In this document: positions 36,690 through 45,410 of the stretch, in pieces | How the letters are laid out: each line of letters starts with the position of its first letter | Numbering within the stretch: the first letter of the stretch is position 1 | Assembly (NCBI RefSeq): GCF_000158035.1 | Contig: NZ_EQ973490.1 | Location: 2,020,278 to 2,084,277, forward strand | DNA length: 64,000 nt | Reading direction: 5' to 3' | Source: Bacteroides cellulosilyticus DSM 14838 | GTDB taxonomy: Bacteria; Bacteroidota; Bacteroidia; Bacteroidales; Bacteroidaceae | Program-made: the position numbers and the translations under genes | Notes under the pieces: model-generated | Seen by the model: the letters and a program-made list of their open reading frames with translations, nothing else | What the model was told of the DNA's origin: nothing | Database searches by the model: none

Positions 36690-37710
36690 ATGAAACTTTC
36701 CTTGAAACTCATGATAGCTGTCACACTCTGTGCACTGGATCTTTCAGTGGGGTGGGCGCAAAGGCAATATCCGGGTTCGCCAGGCTTGCCGGAGGATGTG
36801 GTGTGGATGCGCGAAATCTATCGTACGCTGGATTTGACAAAGGATACCAATGGTGCATTATACTATCCGGTGGAACCGCAGGGAAATAAGATGAATCTTT
36901 TCGCTACCGTGTTCCGTTTGCTGGCGCAAAAGAAAATTCCGGCTTATGAATATCAGCTGGATGGTACGGAGCGCTTTCAGAAAGATGCTGAGGTGACTTT
37001 CCGTGATGTGCTGGATCGCTTTCAAATTTATTATGAACTGAAGAAAGTGGCAAATCGCCGTGACAGTGTTTTGTCTATCAGTAATAGTGATATACCTTCA
37101 GCGGATGTATTGAGTTACTTTGTGAAGGGAGGTATGGTATTTTGATCAGCGTACTTCTACTTATGGCTCAGTGATAACGGCTATCTGTCCGGTGTTGCAT
37201 CGTTCGGAAGAATTCAGTTCGGAGAAAGTGAAGTTACCTATGTTTTGGGTGAACTATAAAGACTTGGTTCCCTATCTGACTCAGACAAAAGTCTCCGTTA
37301 GCAATTATAATAATGCAGCAAACAGTACTTGGGATGACTTCTTTACGGCACGTTTGTATAAAGGAGATATTTATAAAACAACCAATCTGCAAAATCGTAC
37401 TTTGTCACAATACTGTCTGACGGATAGTGCCATGGTGAAAGAGCAGAAGCGGATTGAGAAGGAACTGGTGGATTTTGAAAAGACATTGTATGGCAGGGAT
37501 CTTATAGAAGAAACGGATTCGGTTTCCACAACTTCGGGAATAAAAACAGCGAAGACTAATTCGAAGAAAAGGGGGCGTGACAATGCTGTTACAACCAAAA
37601 GTAAATCTTCTTCCTCATCAAAGTCAAAATCTTCGGCAGGTAAGTCCCAATCGGTATCTAAGCGGGAAGCAGCAGCCCCGAAGGCGTCAGTACGACGACA
37701 ACGCCGTTGA
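36690..37710 (+). pseudogene. gldN: GldN (PorN), interrupted by a +1 frameshift
   Basis: The type IX ring protein GldN is split into two frames: 36690-37145 (signal peptide, YPGSPGLPEDVVWMREIYR) and an open frame continuing to 37710, whose first usable GTG is at 37171. At 37127-37129 three G occur. Removing one would restore the sequence as ...VKEVWYFDQRTSTYGSVITAICPVLHR..., the expected GldN continuation. The C-terminal end is a lysine/serine-rich low-complexity tail (SKSSSSSKSKSSAGK). An assembly error, a real null mutation and a slippage event all fit. With the fix the protein would be about 339 residues, a normal length. Confidence 0.85.
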
Positions 37711-37786
37711 ACAAAAATGAATCTTTATTGTTCTTTTTAAGAATAAATCCATATATTTGTCCCGATAATTTAAACAAAAAAGAATT

Positions 37787-38347
37787 ATGAAGAAGATTTT
37801 TAGTGCTTTCATTATAGCTGTAGGCTGTATGTTTATGGCTATGCCTGCTCAGGCCCAACTCATTAAATGGGGTGTAAAGGGTGGTGTCAACTTGACAAAG
37901 ATAGACTGGGATGGCGGATATAAAGGTAACAAGGACAACTCTGCCGGTTTCTTTATTGGTCCGATGGCTGAAATTACGATTCCTATTGTAGGCCTAGGTG
38001 TTGATGGTGCTTTGTTATTCTCGCAGAGAGGTAAGGGTGACGTAAAACAAATCGGAGCGGAAGTTCCCATCAATCTGAAATATACGATTGGCTTGGGTAG
38101 TTTGCTGGGTGTTTATTTTGCTGCCGGTCCTGATTTTTTCTTTGATTTTGATAAGAAAGACAACGTTGATCGGAAGAAAACTCAGGTAGGACTTAATCTG
38201 GGAGTCGGTGTGAAGCTGATCAAACACTTGCAAGTGGGTGTAAACTATCAGTTCCCGATGGGTGACAGCTTTAAATGGAAAGAAGTAGGTCATGCCATCG
38301 GTGCAAAGAATAAGACTTGGCAAATATCTGCCGCTTATCTTTTCTAA
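37787..38347 (+). CDS. Small outer-membrane beta-barrel protein (PorT-like porin family)
   Basis: A 186-residue protein with a signal peptide (MFMAMPAQAQ) and an eight-stranded-barrel pattern (IKWGVKGGVNLTKIDW, PMAEITIPIVGLGVDGALLF, YTIGLGSLLGVYFAAGP, C-terminal TWQISAAYLF ending in Phe). The family is the outer-membrane beta-barrel/PorT-like group. It follows the gldN remnant by 76 bp and has its own terminator. Placement beside type IX genes suggests a link, but such proteins are also very common elsewhere. Confidence 0.85.
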   Translation: MKKIFSAFIIAVGCMFMAMPAQAQLIKWGVKGGVNLTKIDWDGGYKGNKDNSAGFFIGPMAEITIPIVGLGVDGALLFSQRGKGDVKQIGAEVPINLKYTIGLGSLLGVYFAAGPDFFFDFDKKDNVDRKKTQVGLNLGVGVKLIKHLQVGVNYQFPMGDSFKWKEVGHAIGAKNKTWQISAAYLF

Positions 38348-38372
38348 GAAAATAGAATCTATTGCGATATAA

Positions 38373-38409
38373 TAGCGTTGCTGATTTTGATTGGCAACGC
38401 TATTTTTTT
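38373..38409 (+). terminator. Terminator after the small barrel gene, overlapping the priA promoter
   Basis: TAGCGTTGC (38373-38381) pairs with GCAACGCTA (38394-38402) around a 12-nt loop, followed by seven T (38403-38409). The loop contains the -33 element proposed for priA. Confidence 0.85.
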
Positions 38410-38421
38410 ATTGTATCTTTG
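38390..38421 (+). promoter_or_regulatory. priA promoter, nearly leaderless
   Basis: ATTG (38390-38393), a 20-nt spacer and TATCTTTG (38414-38421) match the Bacteroides promoter. The priA ATG is only 8 nt after the -7 element, so the 5' leader would be about zero to four bases. Confidence 0.65.
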
Positions 38422-38429
38422 TCGCCGCA

Positions 38430-40901
38430 ATGAAAAAATTTGTGGATGTCATATTGCCTTTGCCTCTGCCCCGCTATTTTACCTATTCTTTGCCTGAGGA
38501 ATGGGCGGATGAGGTGCAAATGGGGTGTCGGGTAGTAGTTCCATTCGGGCGTAAGAAGTACTATACAGCGATTGTTCGTAATGTACATTATTGTGAGCCG
38601 GCGGATTATGAGGTAAAAGAAGTATCTGCATTATTGGATGCCCATCCGATTTTATTGCCGGAACAATTTAAGTTCTGGGAGTGGCTGGCAGATTATTATC
38701 TCTGTACACAAGGCGATGTTTATAAGGCTGCCCTGCCTTCCGGTCTGAAACTGGAGAGCGAGACGATGGTAGAGTATAATCCGGATTTTGAATCGGAAGT
38801 TCGTTTGCCGGAGCGTGAGCAGAAGATATTGGATTTGCTCTCTGCGGAGCCCGAACAGTGTGTGACAAAACTGGAAAAAGACAGCGGTCTCAAGAATATA
38901 CTTTCCGTAATTAAATCCTTGCTGGATAAGGAGGCCATCTTTGTAAAAGAAGAACTTCGCCGGACTTATAAGCCAAAGACCGAAACGCGCGTGCGACTGG
39001 CGAATGAAGTACGGAATGAAAAACGGCTGCAAGAACTTTTTGATGAATTGGCGCGTGCTCCGAAGCAACTGGATTTACTGATGAAATATATCGAGCTATC
39101 CGGTATTTTGGGAGGTGACGGGCTGAAAAGTTTTCCTAAAGAGGTTAATAAGAAAGAACTATTGCTGCGGGCATCCGCTTCGCCGGCTGTGTTCAATGGC
39201 TTGGTAGATAAACATATCTTTGAAGTTTACCAACAGGAAGTGGGACGGCTGAATTCCGTTCTTCGGGAAATTCTTCCCATTAATCCTTTGAATGACCATC
39301 AAAAAATGGCACATGATGAGATTGTACGAAGCTTCCAATCCAAGAATGTGTGCCTGCTCCATGGGGTAACTGCCAGCGGGAAAACAGAAATCTATATTCA
39401 TTTGATAGAAGAAACTATCCGGCAGGGAAAACAAGTGTTGTACCTGCTACCTGAAATAGCTCTTACCACTCAGATTACCGAACGTCTGCAACGGGTGTTC
39501 GGAGATCGTTTAGGAATTTATCATTCTAAATTTCCGGATGCCGAGCGTGTAGAAATCTGGCAGAAGCAGCTGACGGAAAAGGGATATGATATTATCCTTG
39601 GAGTTCGTTCTTCTGTTTTTCTGCCTTTTCGTAACCTCGGGTTGGTGATTGTGGATGAAGAACATGAGAATACCTATAAACAACAGGATCCGGCTCCCCG
39701 TTATCATGCCCGGAATGCGGCAATTATATTGGCAGCCATGTATGGTGCCAAGACCTTGCTGGGCACAGCTACCCCTTCTATTGAAACTTGGCATAATGCT
39801 TCTTCCGGGAAGTATGGACTGGTGGAGCTGAAAGAGCGGTATAAAGAAATTCAATTACCGGAAATTATCCCCGTGGATATCCATGAGTTGCATCGCAAGA
39901 AGCGTATGAACGGACCATTCTCGCCGTTGTTGCTTCAATATATTCATGAGGCTTTGGATCAAAAACAACAAGTCATCTTGTTTCAGAACCGGCGTGGCTT
40001 TGCTCCGATGATTGAGTGTAATACATGCGGGTGGGTGCCGAAGTGTAAAAACTGTGATGTGAGCCTGACATTTCACAAAGGATTGAATCAGCTGACTTGC
40101 CATTACTGCGGTTATACCTATCAACTGCCCCATAAGTGCCCGGCTTGCGAGGGTACTGACTTGCGTAATCGTGGGTTTGGTACAGAGAAGATAGAGGATG
40201 ATATCAAGATTTTATTTCCCGAAGCCGCTGTTGCCCGTATGGATTTGGATACCACTCGTACCCGCTCTGCTTATGAACGTATCATTGCAGATTTTGAGCA
40301 GGGGAAAACGGATATATTGATAGGTACACAGATGGTTTCTAAAGGATTGGACTTTGATCATGTCAGTGTGGTAGGTATCCTGAACGCAGATACAATGTTG
40401 AATTATCCTGATTTCCGTTCGTATGAGCGTGCTTTTCAGTTGATGGCACAAGTGGCAGGACGTGCCGGACGGAAGAATAAACGCGGACGTGTAATTTTGC
40501 AGACAAAAAGTATCGATCACCCTATTATAGCTCAGGTCATCCATAACGATTTTGACCAGATGGTGGCGGGACAGCTTGCTGAACGTCAGATGTTCCACTA
40601 CCCGCCTTACTATCGTCTGGTGTATGTCTATCTGAAAAACCGCAATGAGCAATTGCTTGACCTGATGGCACAAACCATGTCAGGCAAGTTGCGTGCAGTT
40701 TTCGGTAATCGTGTATTGGGACCGGATAAACCGCCTGTTGCCCGGATACAAACATTATTTATCCGAAAGATTATTGTCAAGATAGAGTATAATGCTCCGA
40801 TGGCTCGCGCCCGCGAACTGCTGGTGCAGGTTCAGAAGGAGATGGTGGCGGAGGATCGTTTTAAATCTTTAATCGTCTATTATGATGTAGATCCAATGTA
40901 A
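38430..40901 (+). CDS. priA: Primosomal replication restart helicase PriA
   Basis: An 823-residue helicase that reloads the replisome at stalled forks. The N-terminal PriA DNA-binding domain (FVDVILPLPLPRYFTYSLP) is followed by Walker A (GVTASGKTEIYIHLI), a DEEH box (VIVDEEHENTYKQ) and the zinc-binding cysteine cluster (CNTCGWVPKCKNC, CHYCG, CPAC). Then comes helicase domain 2, with IGTQMVSKGLDF and QVAGRAGRKN. Length is normal. I start it at ATG 38430, as earlier in-frame codons run through the promoter. Confidence 0.97.
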   Translation: MKKFVDVILPLPLPRYFTYSLPEEWADEVQMGCRVVVPFGRKKYYTAIVRNVHYCEPADYEVKEVSALLDAHPILLPEQFKFWEWLADYYLCTQGDVYKAALPSGLKLESETMVEYNPDFESEVRLPEREQKILDLLSAEPEQCVTKLEKDSGLKNILSVIKSLLDKEAIFVKEELRRTYKPKTETRVRLANEVRNEKRLQELFDELARAPKQLDLLMKYIELSGILGGDGLKSFPKEVNKKELLLRASASPAVFNGLVDKHIFEVYQQEVGRLNSVLREILPINPLNDHQKMAHDEIVRSFQSKNVCLLHGVTASGKTEIYIHLIEETIRQGKQVLYLLPEIALTTQITERLQRVFGDRLGIYHSKFPDAERVEIWQKQLTEKGYDIILGVRSSVFLPFRNLGLVIVDEEHENTYKQQDPAPRYHARNAAIILAAMYGAKTLLGTATPSIETWHNASSGKYGLVELKERYKEIQLPEIIPVDIHELHRKKRMNGPFSPLLLQYIHEALDQKQQVILFQNRRGFAPMIECNTCGWVPKCKNCDVSLTFHKGLNQLTCHYCGYTYQLPHKCPACEGTDLRNRGFGTEKIEDDIKILFPEAAVARMDLDTTRTRSAYERIIADFEQGKTDILIGTQMVSKGLDFDHVSVVGILNADTMLNYPDFRSYERAFQLMAQVAGRAGRKNKRGRVILQTKSIDHPIIAQVIHNDFDQMVAGQLAERQMFHYPPYYRLVYVYLKNRNEQLLDLMAQTMSGKLRAVFGNRVLGPDKPPVARIQTLFIRKIIVKIEYNAPMARARELLVQVQKEMVAEDRFKSLIVYYDVDPM

Positions 40902-40904
40902 AGG

Positions 40905-43004
40905 CTACTCTTTGGTTCCTTGCAGAATACCGGAATCTGTATCTATATTCTGAATTCTCTTATTGGCACCCTTGTATTGTCGTCCGAAGTTCAGATTAAA
41001 ATTGAGCTTGACAACAATGGTATTTGACATATTCGTACTGTGTATATCTGATTTTACAGGATTCAGTGCAGACCAGTTCGCATTCTCGGAGCGGTAAGTC
41101 TTCATAAATGGATTGTGTATTCCTGCCATAATAGACCATGCCGGTTGTTTATAACCTATCATGAGTGTATGCATCAGATCACCTTTCAGCAATTGTTCAC
41201 TGTATACATACCGGTTGGGTGGAGTGATGGTCATAAAGCTCAGAAGCCAGTTCTTATAGGAAGCATCCAGGTTAATACGTAATTCTTTTAGGGTATAGGT
41301 GTGCAGGTAATTGTTTCCTGTACTTATATACCGGTTAATTCCCGGTGTAACAGAAAGGCTGATGTGATCTTTCCAAGGCTTTATCTTGAATGTGACTTCC
41401 GCTGCCAGATGTTGGAAGGACTTCTGGTTTTCATAAGTGTGGATAAACATACCTTCTTCATAAATCACAGATTCCATGATGGGATTCTTTTCGTATGCAT
41501 AGCTCACCAAAGCGTCAATACTGAAAATTCCTGTGCTGAATATTGCGTTAAAATCTTGAATCGTACTACGGAATGATTTTAAGTCCGGGTTACCCCTACG
41601 AGTTTGTAGGATGTCGATTCTTTGCTCCACATCATTCAGATAAGCTATGGAAGGGGCGTTGTTTTTCAGATTGATATGATAGCGGAAATGCAGATTGTCC
41701 ACAGGGTTGTAGGATACTAAGAGAGAAGGTTGAAAGCCATATCTTTCACTATGGTTATCTCTCTGACTGTAGTAGAAACGGTTGAGTGATAGATTTGCTA
41801 TGTATCCCCAATTCTGAATTTTACCTTTATACTCGGTGTAGGCATAACTTTCCGCTTGTTTTAGGAGGACGTTCATTACATCTTCCCCTTCATAGCGGTT
41901 GTCTGTATAAGATTGCATATGTCTAAGGCCTCCTGTCAGTGTTCCTTGCCCTAATTTTTTCTCATAAATGCCTTCAGCTATCAGCGAATATTTCTTTCCG
42001 GCAATATTGGAATATAACTCTGTATTGGCGATGCCTTCCTGTTTCTCCTGATAAATGCGTGTATTGCTGCTCTTGATGTACGTGCCGACAAGATTGAATA
42101 TGAGTCGTTGGTCATTCTTTAGATTCTGCTGATAGTATAGATCGAGGGATGGCAAATGGTTTCGTTCCTGGGTATGGTCGTAGATGGATACCGGGATGTC
42201 GGAATCAGATGTGTAGAGTTTGCTCTTCCGGTCTTCATATCCGGCAGGATTATCTTGCAAGGTATATCTGAATTGTGCATTAAAGAGATATTTTCCTTTT
42301 TCTTGCAGAGTATAGTTTAGGTTGGAAGCTAACAATTTCTTATTGAACAGCGTTGGCTCTCCGGTTTCCAAGCGATGAAGTTCATTGTCGGGGAAAATGA
42401 AGCGTTCGTCATACTCACGTGTCCAGTCTCCTTTACGTTGTATATACCGCACGTTGGCTGAGATTTCAGACTTTCCGTAGTTATATCTTCCGGAAATCAT
42501 ATCGTCAATAGAGGTGCGGTTGCTACTGAGGCTGTGGATGGCACCGCCGCTGACGCTACCTCCCGCTTTTTTGTTTTTGGTTATATAATCTATCACGGCA
42601 GCAGCGTTTCCGTAGCGTACTCCTGGAGTATCGTGATATTCTATGCGGAGAATATCTTCGGGGCTGAGGGAGGATATCTCTGTATAAGTAACCCGAACAC
42701 CGTTGATCCGTAATTGTACTTCTCCGTTGCCGGAAGTGGTTATTTCGCCCGACATGATATCAACTGTGATTCGGGGAAGCTGTAATTTGCCTAATAAGTC
42801 TATGCCGCTGGACGACATTTTCAGTTGATTCTGGGTCGGAAGTATTACTTTACGGTCGCCTTTTTCGATGATAGACCGTGCCTGGATGGTAACTTCATCC
42901 AGAGAGATAGCCATGACTCCGGTAGAATCTTTAGCAATGAGTTGGGCATAGGAGGGGCTGGCCATACACAGTAGTATGGTCAAAATTGACACTATTGTTT
43001 TCAT
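40905..43004 (-). CDS. TonB-dependent receptor-like outer-membrane protein
   Basis: A 699-residue protein with a signal peptide (ending SPSYAQ), a short N-terminal segment (ISLDEVTIQARS, a TonB-box-like stretch), a plug domain (EYHDTPGVRYGNAAAVIDYITK) and a ~500-residue barrel with alternating aromatic strands. It lacks the carboxypeptidase-like N-terminal domain of SusC and has no SusD partner. The sigma factor gene ends 57 bp upstream on the same strand, so this is the likely target or partner of that regulator. It is 3 bp from the convergent priA stop. Substrate unknown. Confidence 0.85.
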   Translation of the reverse strand: MKTIVSILTILLCMASPSYAQLIAKDSTGVMAISLDEVTIQARSIIEKGDRKVILPTQNQLKMSSSGIDLLGKLQLPRITVDIMSGEITTSGNGEVQLRINGVRVTYTEISSLSPEDILRIEYHDTPGVRYGNAAAVIDYITKNKKAGGSVSGGAIHSLSSNRTSIDDMISGRYNYGKSEISANVRYIQRKGDWTREYDERFIFPDNELHRLETGEPTLFNKKLLASNLNYTLQEKGKYLFNAQFRYTLQDNPAGYEDRKSKLYTSDSDIPVSIYDHTQERNHLPSLDLYYQQNLKNDQRLIFNLVGTYIKSSNTRIYQEKQEGIANTELYSNIAGKKYSLIAEGIYEKKLGQGTLTGGLRHMQSYTDNRYEGEDVMNVLLKQAESYAYTEYKGKIQNWGYIANLSLNRFYYSQRDNHSERYGFQPSLLVSYNPVDNLHFRYHINLKNNAPSIAYLNDVEQRIDILQTRRGNPDLKSFRSTIQDFNAIFSTGIFSIDALVSYAYEKNPIMESVIYEEGMFIHTYENQKSFQHLAAEVTFKIKPWKDHISLSVTPGINRYISTGNNYLHTYTLKELRINLDASYKNWLLSFMTITPPNRYVYSEQLLKGDLMHTLMIGYKQPAWSIMAGIHNPFMKTYRSENANWSALNPVKSDIHSTNMSNTIVVKLNFNLNFGRQYKGANKRIQNIDTDSGILQGTKE

Positions 43005-43061
43005 AATTTTTGTGGGAATAGCTGTTACCCGGTGGGTAAAACAGAGAGTTTAAAAATGAGG

Positions 43062-43631
43062 TTAGTAATTTAGAAGGTCGCTATACAGTCCTTTCAACCG
43101 TTCGCGAAGGTGGATGACGGCATAATGTTTTCGTGATAATAAAGTGTTGACTGATATCCCGGTAGCACTGGCAACTTCTTTAGCTGACAATCCTTCCATT
43201 TCCAGTAACTCAAATGCTTCCCGTTGTTCGGGCGGTAGTTCGGCAAGAGCTGTTTCAAGTTCTTGCCACACGAGTGACCGCATGTATTCTACTTCCGGAG
43301 TAGGCGGAGCATCGCTGAACAGCACTTCCGAAAACTCGCTCAGTACATTGTCTTCTTTATCATAGCTTGAATCGGGTAGTTCTTCTTCCTGCATCTTTTT
43401 GCCTTTATTGATAATCGTATTTCGTGCTACGCGATATAGCCATGCTGTTACCTGTTCGATAGGATTGAAAGTGCTTTCAATGGTTTTCACCAATTGATAC
43501 AGCACATCTTGCAGAATATCTTCGGCATCTTCCTTACTGGAAACCCGCTTGCGGATAAATGCTTTCAGGCGGGGTTGATGTTCCACAATCAGTTCTTCCA
43601 AACTGTTGCCTTTACCGGTCAGATTATTCAT
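43062..43631 (-). CDS. Sigma-70 family (ECF-type) RNA polymerase sigma factor
   Basis: A 189-residue sigma factor with region 2 (KAFIRKRVSSKEDAEDILQD, WLYRVARNTIINK) and region 4 (LPPEQREAFELLEMEGLSAKE, TGISVNTLLSRKHYAVIHLRERL). I start it at 43631 (MNNLTGKGNSLEEL). The open frame extends upstream to 43871, but that part is a shadow of the overlapping membrane gene. The first codons overlap the end of that gene by 8 bp, which suggests translational coupling. No classical FecR-type anti-sigma gene is beside it. Confidence 0.92.
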   Translation of the reverse strand: MNNLTGKGNSLEELIVEHQPRLKAFIRKRVSSKEDAEDILQDVLYQLVKTIESTFNPIEQVTAWLYRVARNTIINKGKKMQEEELPDSSYDKEDNVLSEFSEVLFSDAPPTPEVEYMRSLVWQELETALAELPPEQREAFELLEMEGLSAKEVASATGISVNTLLSRKHYAVIHLRERLKGLYSDLLNY

Positions 43632-44022
43632 TCTCTTTGGGAGTTTCGCTACCGTTGTTTCTATCAAAGTTTCTCTCGTTGAAGAATCCGTCTCTTCCGA
43701 AAGGGCCACCGAATCCGAACTTCTTTCTTTTATTAATGAAATCCTTGCGTTCTTCCGGAGACATCTTCTCCCATTTAGCGCGGAACGGGTTACCCTCTTT
43801 ACCACCGGGCATTCCTCTTCGGGCGGGGAAAGCTCCTCTACCAGGGAAACCTCCGAAGAAAATGCGTGCAAGTACGAATAATGCCAAAGCTTGCCAGAAA
43901 TTGATGGTTGCCAGCCCTAAGACTCCGGGCACTACGAAATTCCATAATAGCATGACTATTGCTCCAAAAGCCGCAATGGCTAATACCCAAAACAAAGATA
44001 TAATAAAAAATCTTTTTTTCAT
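43624..44022 (-). CDS. Small membrane protein with charged Gly/Phe/Arg-rich tail
   Basis: A 132-residue protein with two hydrophobic segments (FFIISLFWVLAIAAFGAIVM, and WNFVVPGVLGLATINFWQAL onward). A strongly charged, Gly/Phe-rich cytoplasmic or periplasmic tail follows (EKMSPEERKDFINKRKKFG, NERNFDRNNGSETPKE). I know no family name. It is the first gene of a three-gene operon with the sigma factor (8-bp overlap) and a TonB-receptor-like protein. Acting as the membrane anchor that holds the sigma factor is one possible role, but that is a guess from position. Confidence 0.75.
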   Translation of the reverse strand: MKKRFFIISLFWVLAIAAFGAIVMLLWNFVVPGVLGLATINFWQALALFVLARIFFGGFPGRGAFPARRGMPGGKEGNPFRAKWEKMSPEERKDFINKRKKFGFGGPFGRDGFFNERNFDRNNGSETPKENE

Positions 44023-44124
44023 GATGTTCTAATTTTATTGATTTACATATTACTTTGAAAACGTTCTCTGTATATGCTGACAACTGAGAAGAAGAAATAT
44101 TTTAAGAGAATGCAAAAAAACTTC

Positions 44125-44132
44125 TATATTTG
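44125..44132 (+). promoter_or_regulatory. -7 promoter element of the phosphatase gene
   Basis: TATATTTG matches TAnnTTTG. It lies 25 nt before the ATG at 44158, which fixes that ATG as the start rather than the one at 44074. Confidence 0.5.
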
Positions 44133-44157
44133 CGTTCCTAAATTAAAAAATGTGCTT

Positions 44158-44628
44158 ATGAAGCCTCATAGAATACTTTTTGTTTGCCTGGGTAATATTT
44201 GCCGTTCTTCCTCTGCGGAAGGTGTGATGAATCATTTGGTTTCAGAAGCCGGACTGGAAGATCAGTTTGTGATAGACTCTGCTGGTATTCTCTCTTATCA
44301 TCGAGGAGAGTTGCCTGACAGCCGGATGCGTGCTCACGCTATTCGTCGAGGTTACGAACTCACACATCGTTCGCGTCCCGTACAGACGGAAGACTTTTAT
44401 AACTTTGATTTGATAATAGGGATGGATGACCGGAATATTGAAGATTTGAAAGACCGTGCGCCCTCCCCTGAAGAATGGAAGAAGATACACCGTATGACGG
44501 AATTCTGTACTCGTTTTACGCATGCCGACCACGTTCCCGATCCGTATTATGGTGGGGCGGAAGGATTTGAATATGTGCTCGACTTGCTGGAGGATGCTTG
44601 TGCCGGGCTGTTGGAACATCTGAAATAA
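44158..44628 (+). CDS. Low molecular weight protein-tyrosine phosphatase
   Basis: A 156-residue cytoplasmic phosphatase. The P-loop CLGNICRS (Cys10 to Arg16, CX5R) is at the N-terminus, and the general acid is in the DPYYGGAEGF segment. These enzymes dephosphorylate tyrosine kinases of polysaccharide export or other proteins; the target here is unknown, as no capsule genes are nearby. Its end is 9 bp from the convergent gene at 44638. Confidence 0.93.
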   Translation: MKPHRILFVCLGNICRSSSAEGVMNHLVSEAGLEDQFVIDSAGILSYHRGELPDSRMRAHAIRRGYELTHRSRPVQTEDFYNFDLIIGMDDRNIEDLKDRAPSPEEWKKIHRMTEFCTRFTHADHVPDPYYGGAEGFEYVLDLLEDACAGLLEHLK

Positions 44629-44637
44629 TCGGGTTCG

Positions 44638-45405
44638 TCAGTGCGTGGTGTCTTGATAGAATCTCTTGTCTTCATTCAGGCTGCATGTTGCATCCACTCC
44701 TGCACTTTGTAGTACTTCGGCAATATCATTCAAGGTTCGGCGCGATACCCTTCCTATATAATAGAGGCGATAGTGATAGTCTTTATCCAATATCTCCATA
44801 ACATGCGTAAAAGCCTGTTCGCGTGCAAAGTCAAAATTGACTTTGAGTATATCTTCGTAAGGATACTTGATTTCACGTCCTACGCTGTATATCCTAAGGC
44901 TTTCGTTATCTACTTTCAGATAACAGAAACGTGTCATCAACATGTGTATAAAGTAGATACTCAGGCCGAATGAAATGATTCCGAGAATATATGCCCACCA
45001 ACTTCCGAATACTACAGCCTGATATCCCAATATCATAAACGTGATGAAAAGCACAAAGAAGTAGAACATATAGAGTGATGGGCGCTGATAGGTCGTGGTC
45101 GGAATCTCTGCTACTGTCCGTTTTCGGGTGATATGGTTCTCAAAAGGTATATCTTGTGAAATCAGATAGCGGATAACAGATGACGGCTTTTGAAACGGAT
45201 GGACATAAAAAGCTCTTTGAATACCCTGTTTTAGGCGCAATGTTAATATGCCCGCGCCATATTTATCTTTGACCTTCAGGTTGCTCTTGCGCGGAACTTC
45301 ATGAAAACGTTTCATGAAACTGAAACTTTGGATGTCGTGTAGCCGGATACCTCTGCGTTGTAGCAGGCTTTCGGTACGTTTCTGGTCTTGTGCGATTGTT
45401 TTCAT
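44638..45405 (-). CDS. Membrane protein of unknown function with two central helices
   Basis: A 255-residue protein. The N-terminal ~90 residues look soluble. Then come two hydrophobic helices (SLYMFYFFVLFITFMILGY and AYILGIISFGLSIYFIHMLM), followed by a C-terminal soluble beta-rich part (YLKVDNESLRIYSVGREIKYPYEDI) that resembles a PH-like fold. I do not recognise a family with confidence. It starts 5 bp after the 7TM-HDIG gene, so the two are co-transcribed and may act together. Confidence 0.75.
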   Translation of the reverse strand: MKTIAQDQKRTESLLQRRGIRLHDIQSFSFMKRFHEVPRKSNLKVKDKYGAGILTLRLKQGIQRAFYVHPFQKPSSVIRYLISQDIPFENHITRKRTVAEIPTTTYQRPSLYMFYFFVLFITFMILGYQAVVFGSWWAYILGIISFGLSIYFIHMLMTRFCYLKVDNESLRIYSVGREIKYPYEDILKVNFDFAREQAFTHVMEILDKDYHYRLYYIGRVSRRTLNDIAEVLQSAGVDATCSLNEDKRFYQDTTH

Positions 45406-45410
45406 ATCTT

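Noticed and set aside
43632-43871. N-terminal extension of the sigma factor ORF
   Set aside because: It lies wholly within the overlapping membrane protein gene, and sigma region 2 begins normally after the ATG at 43631.
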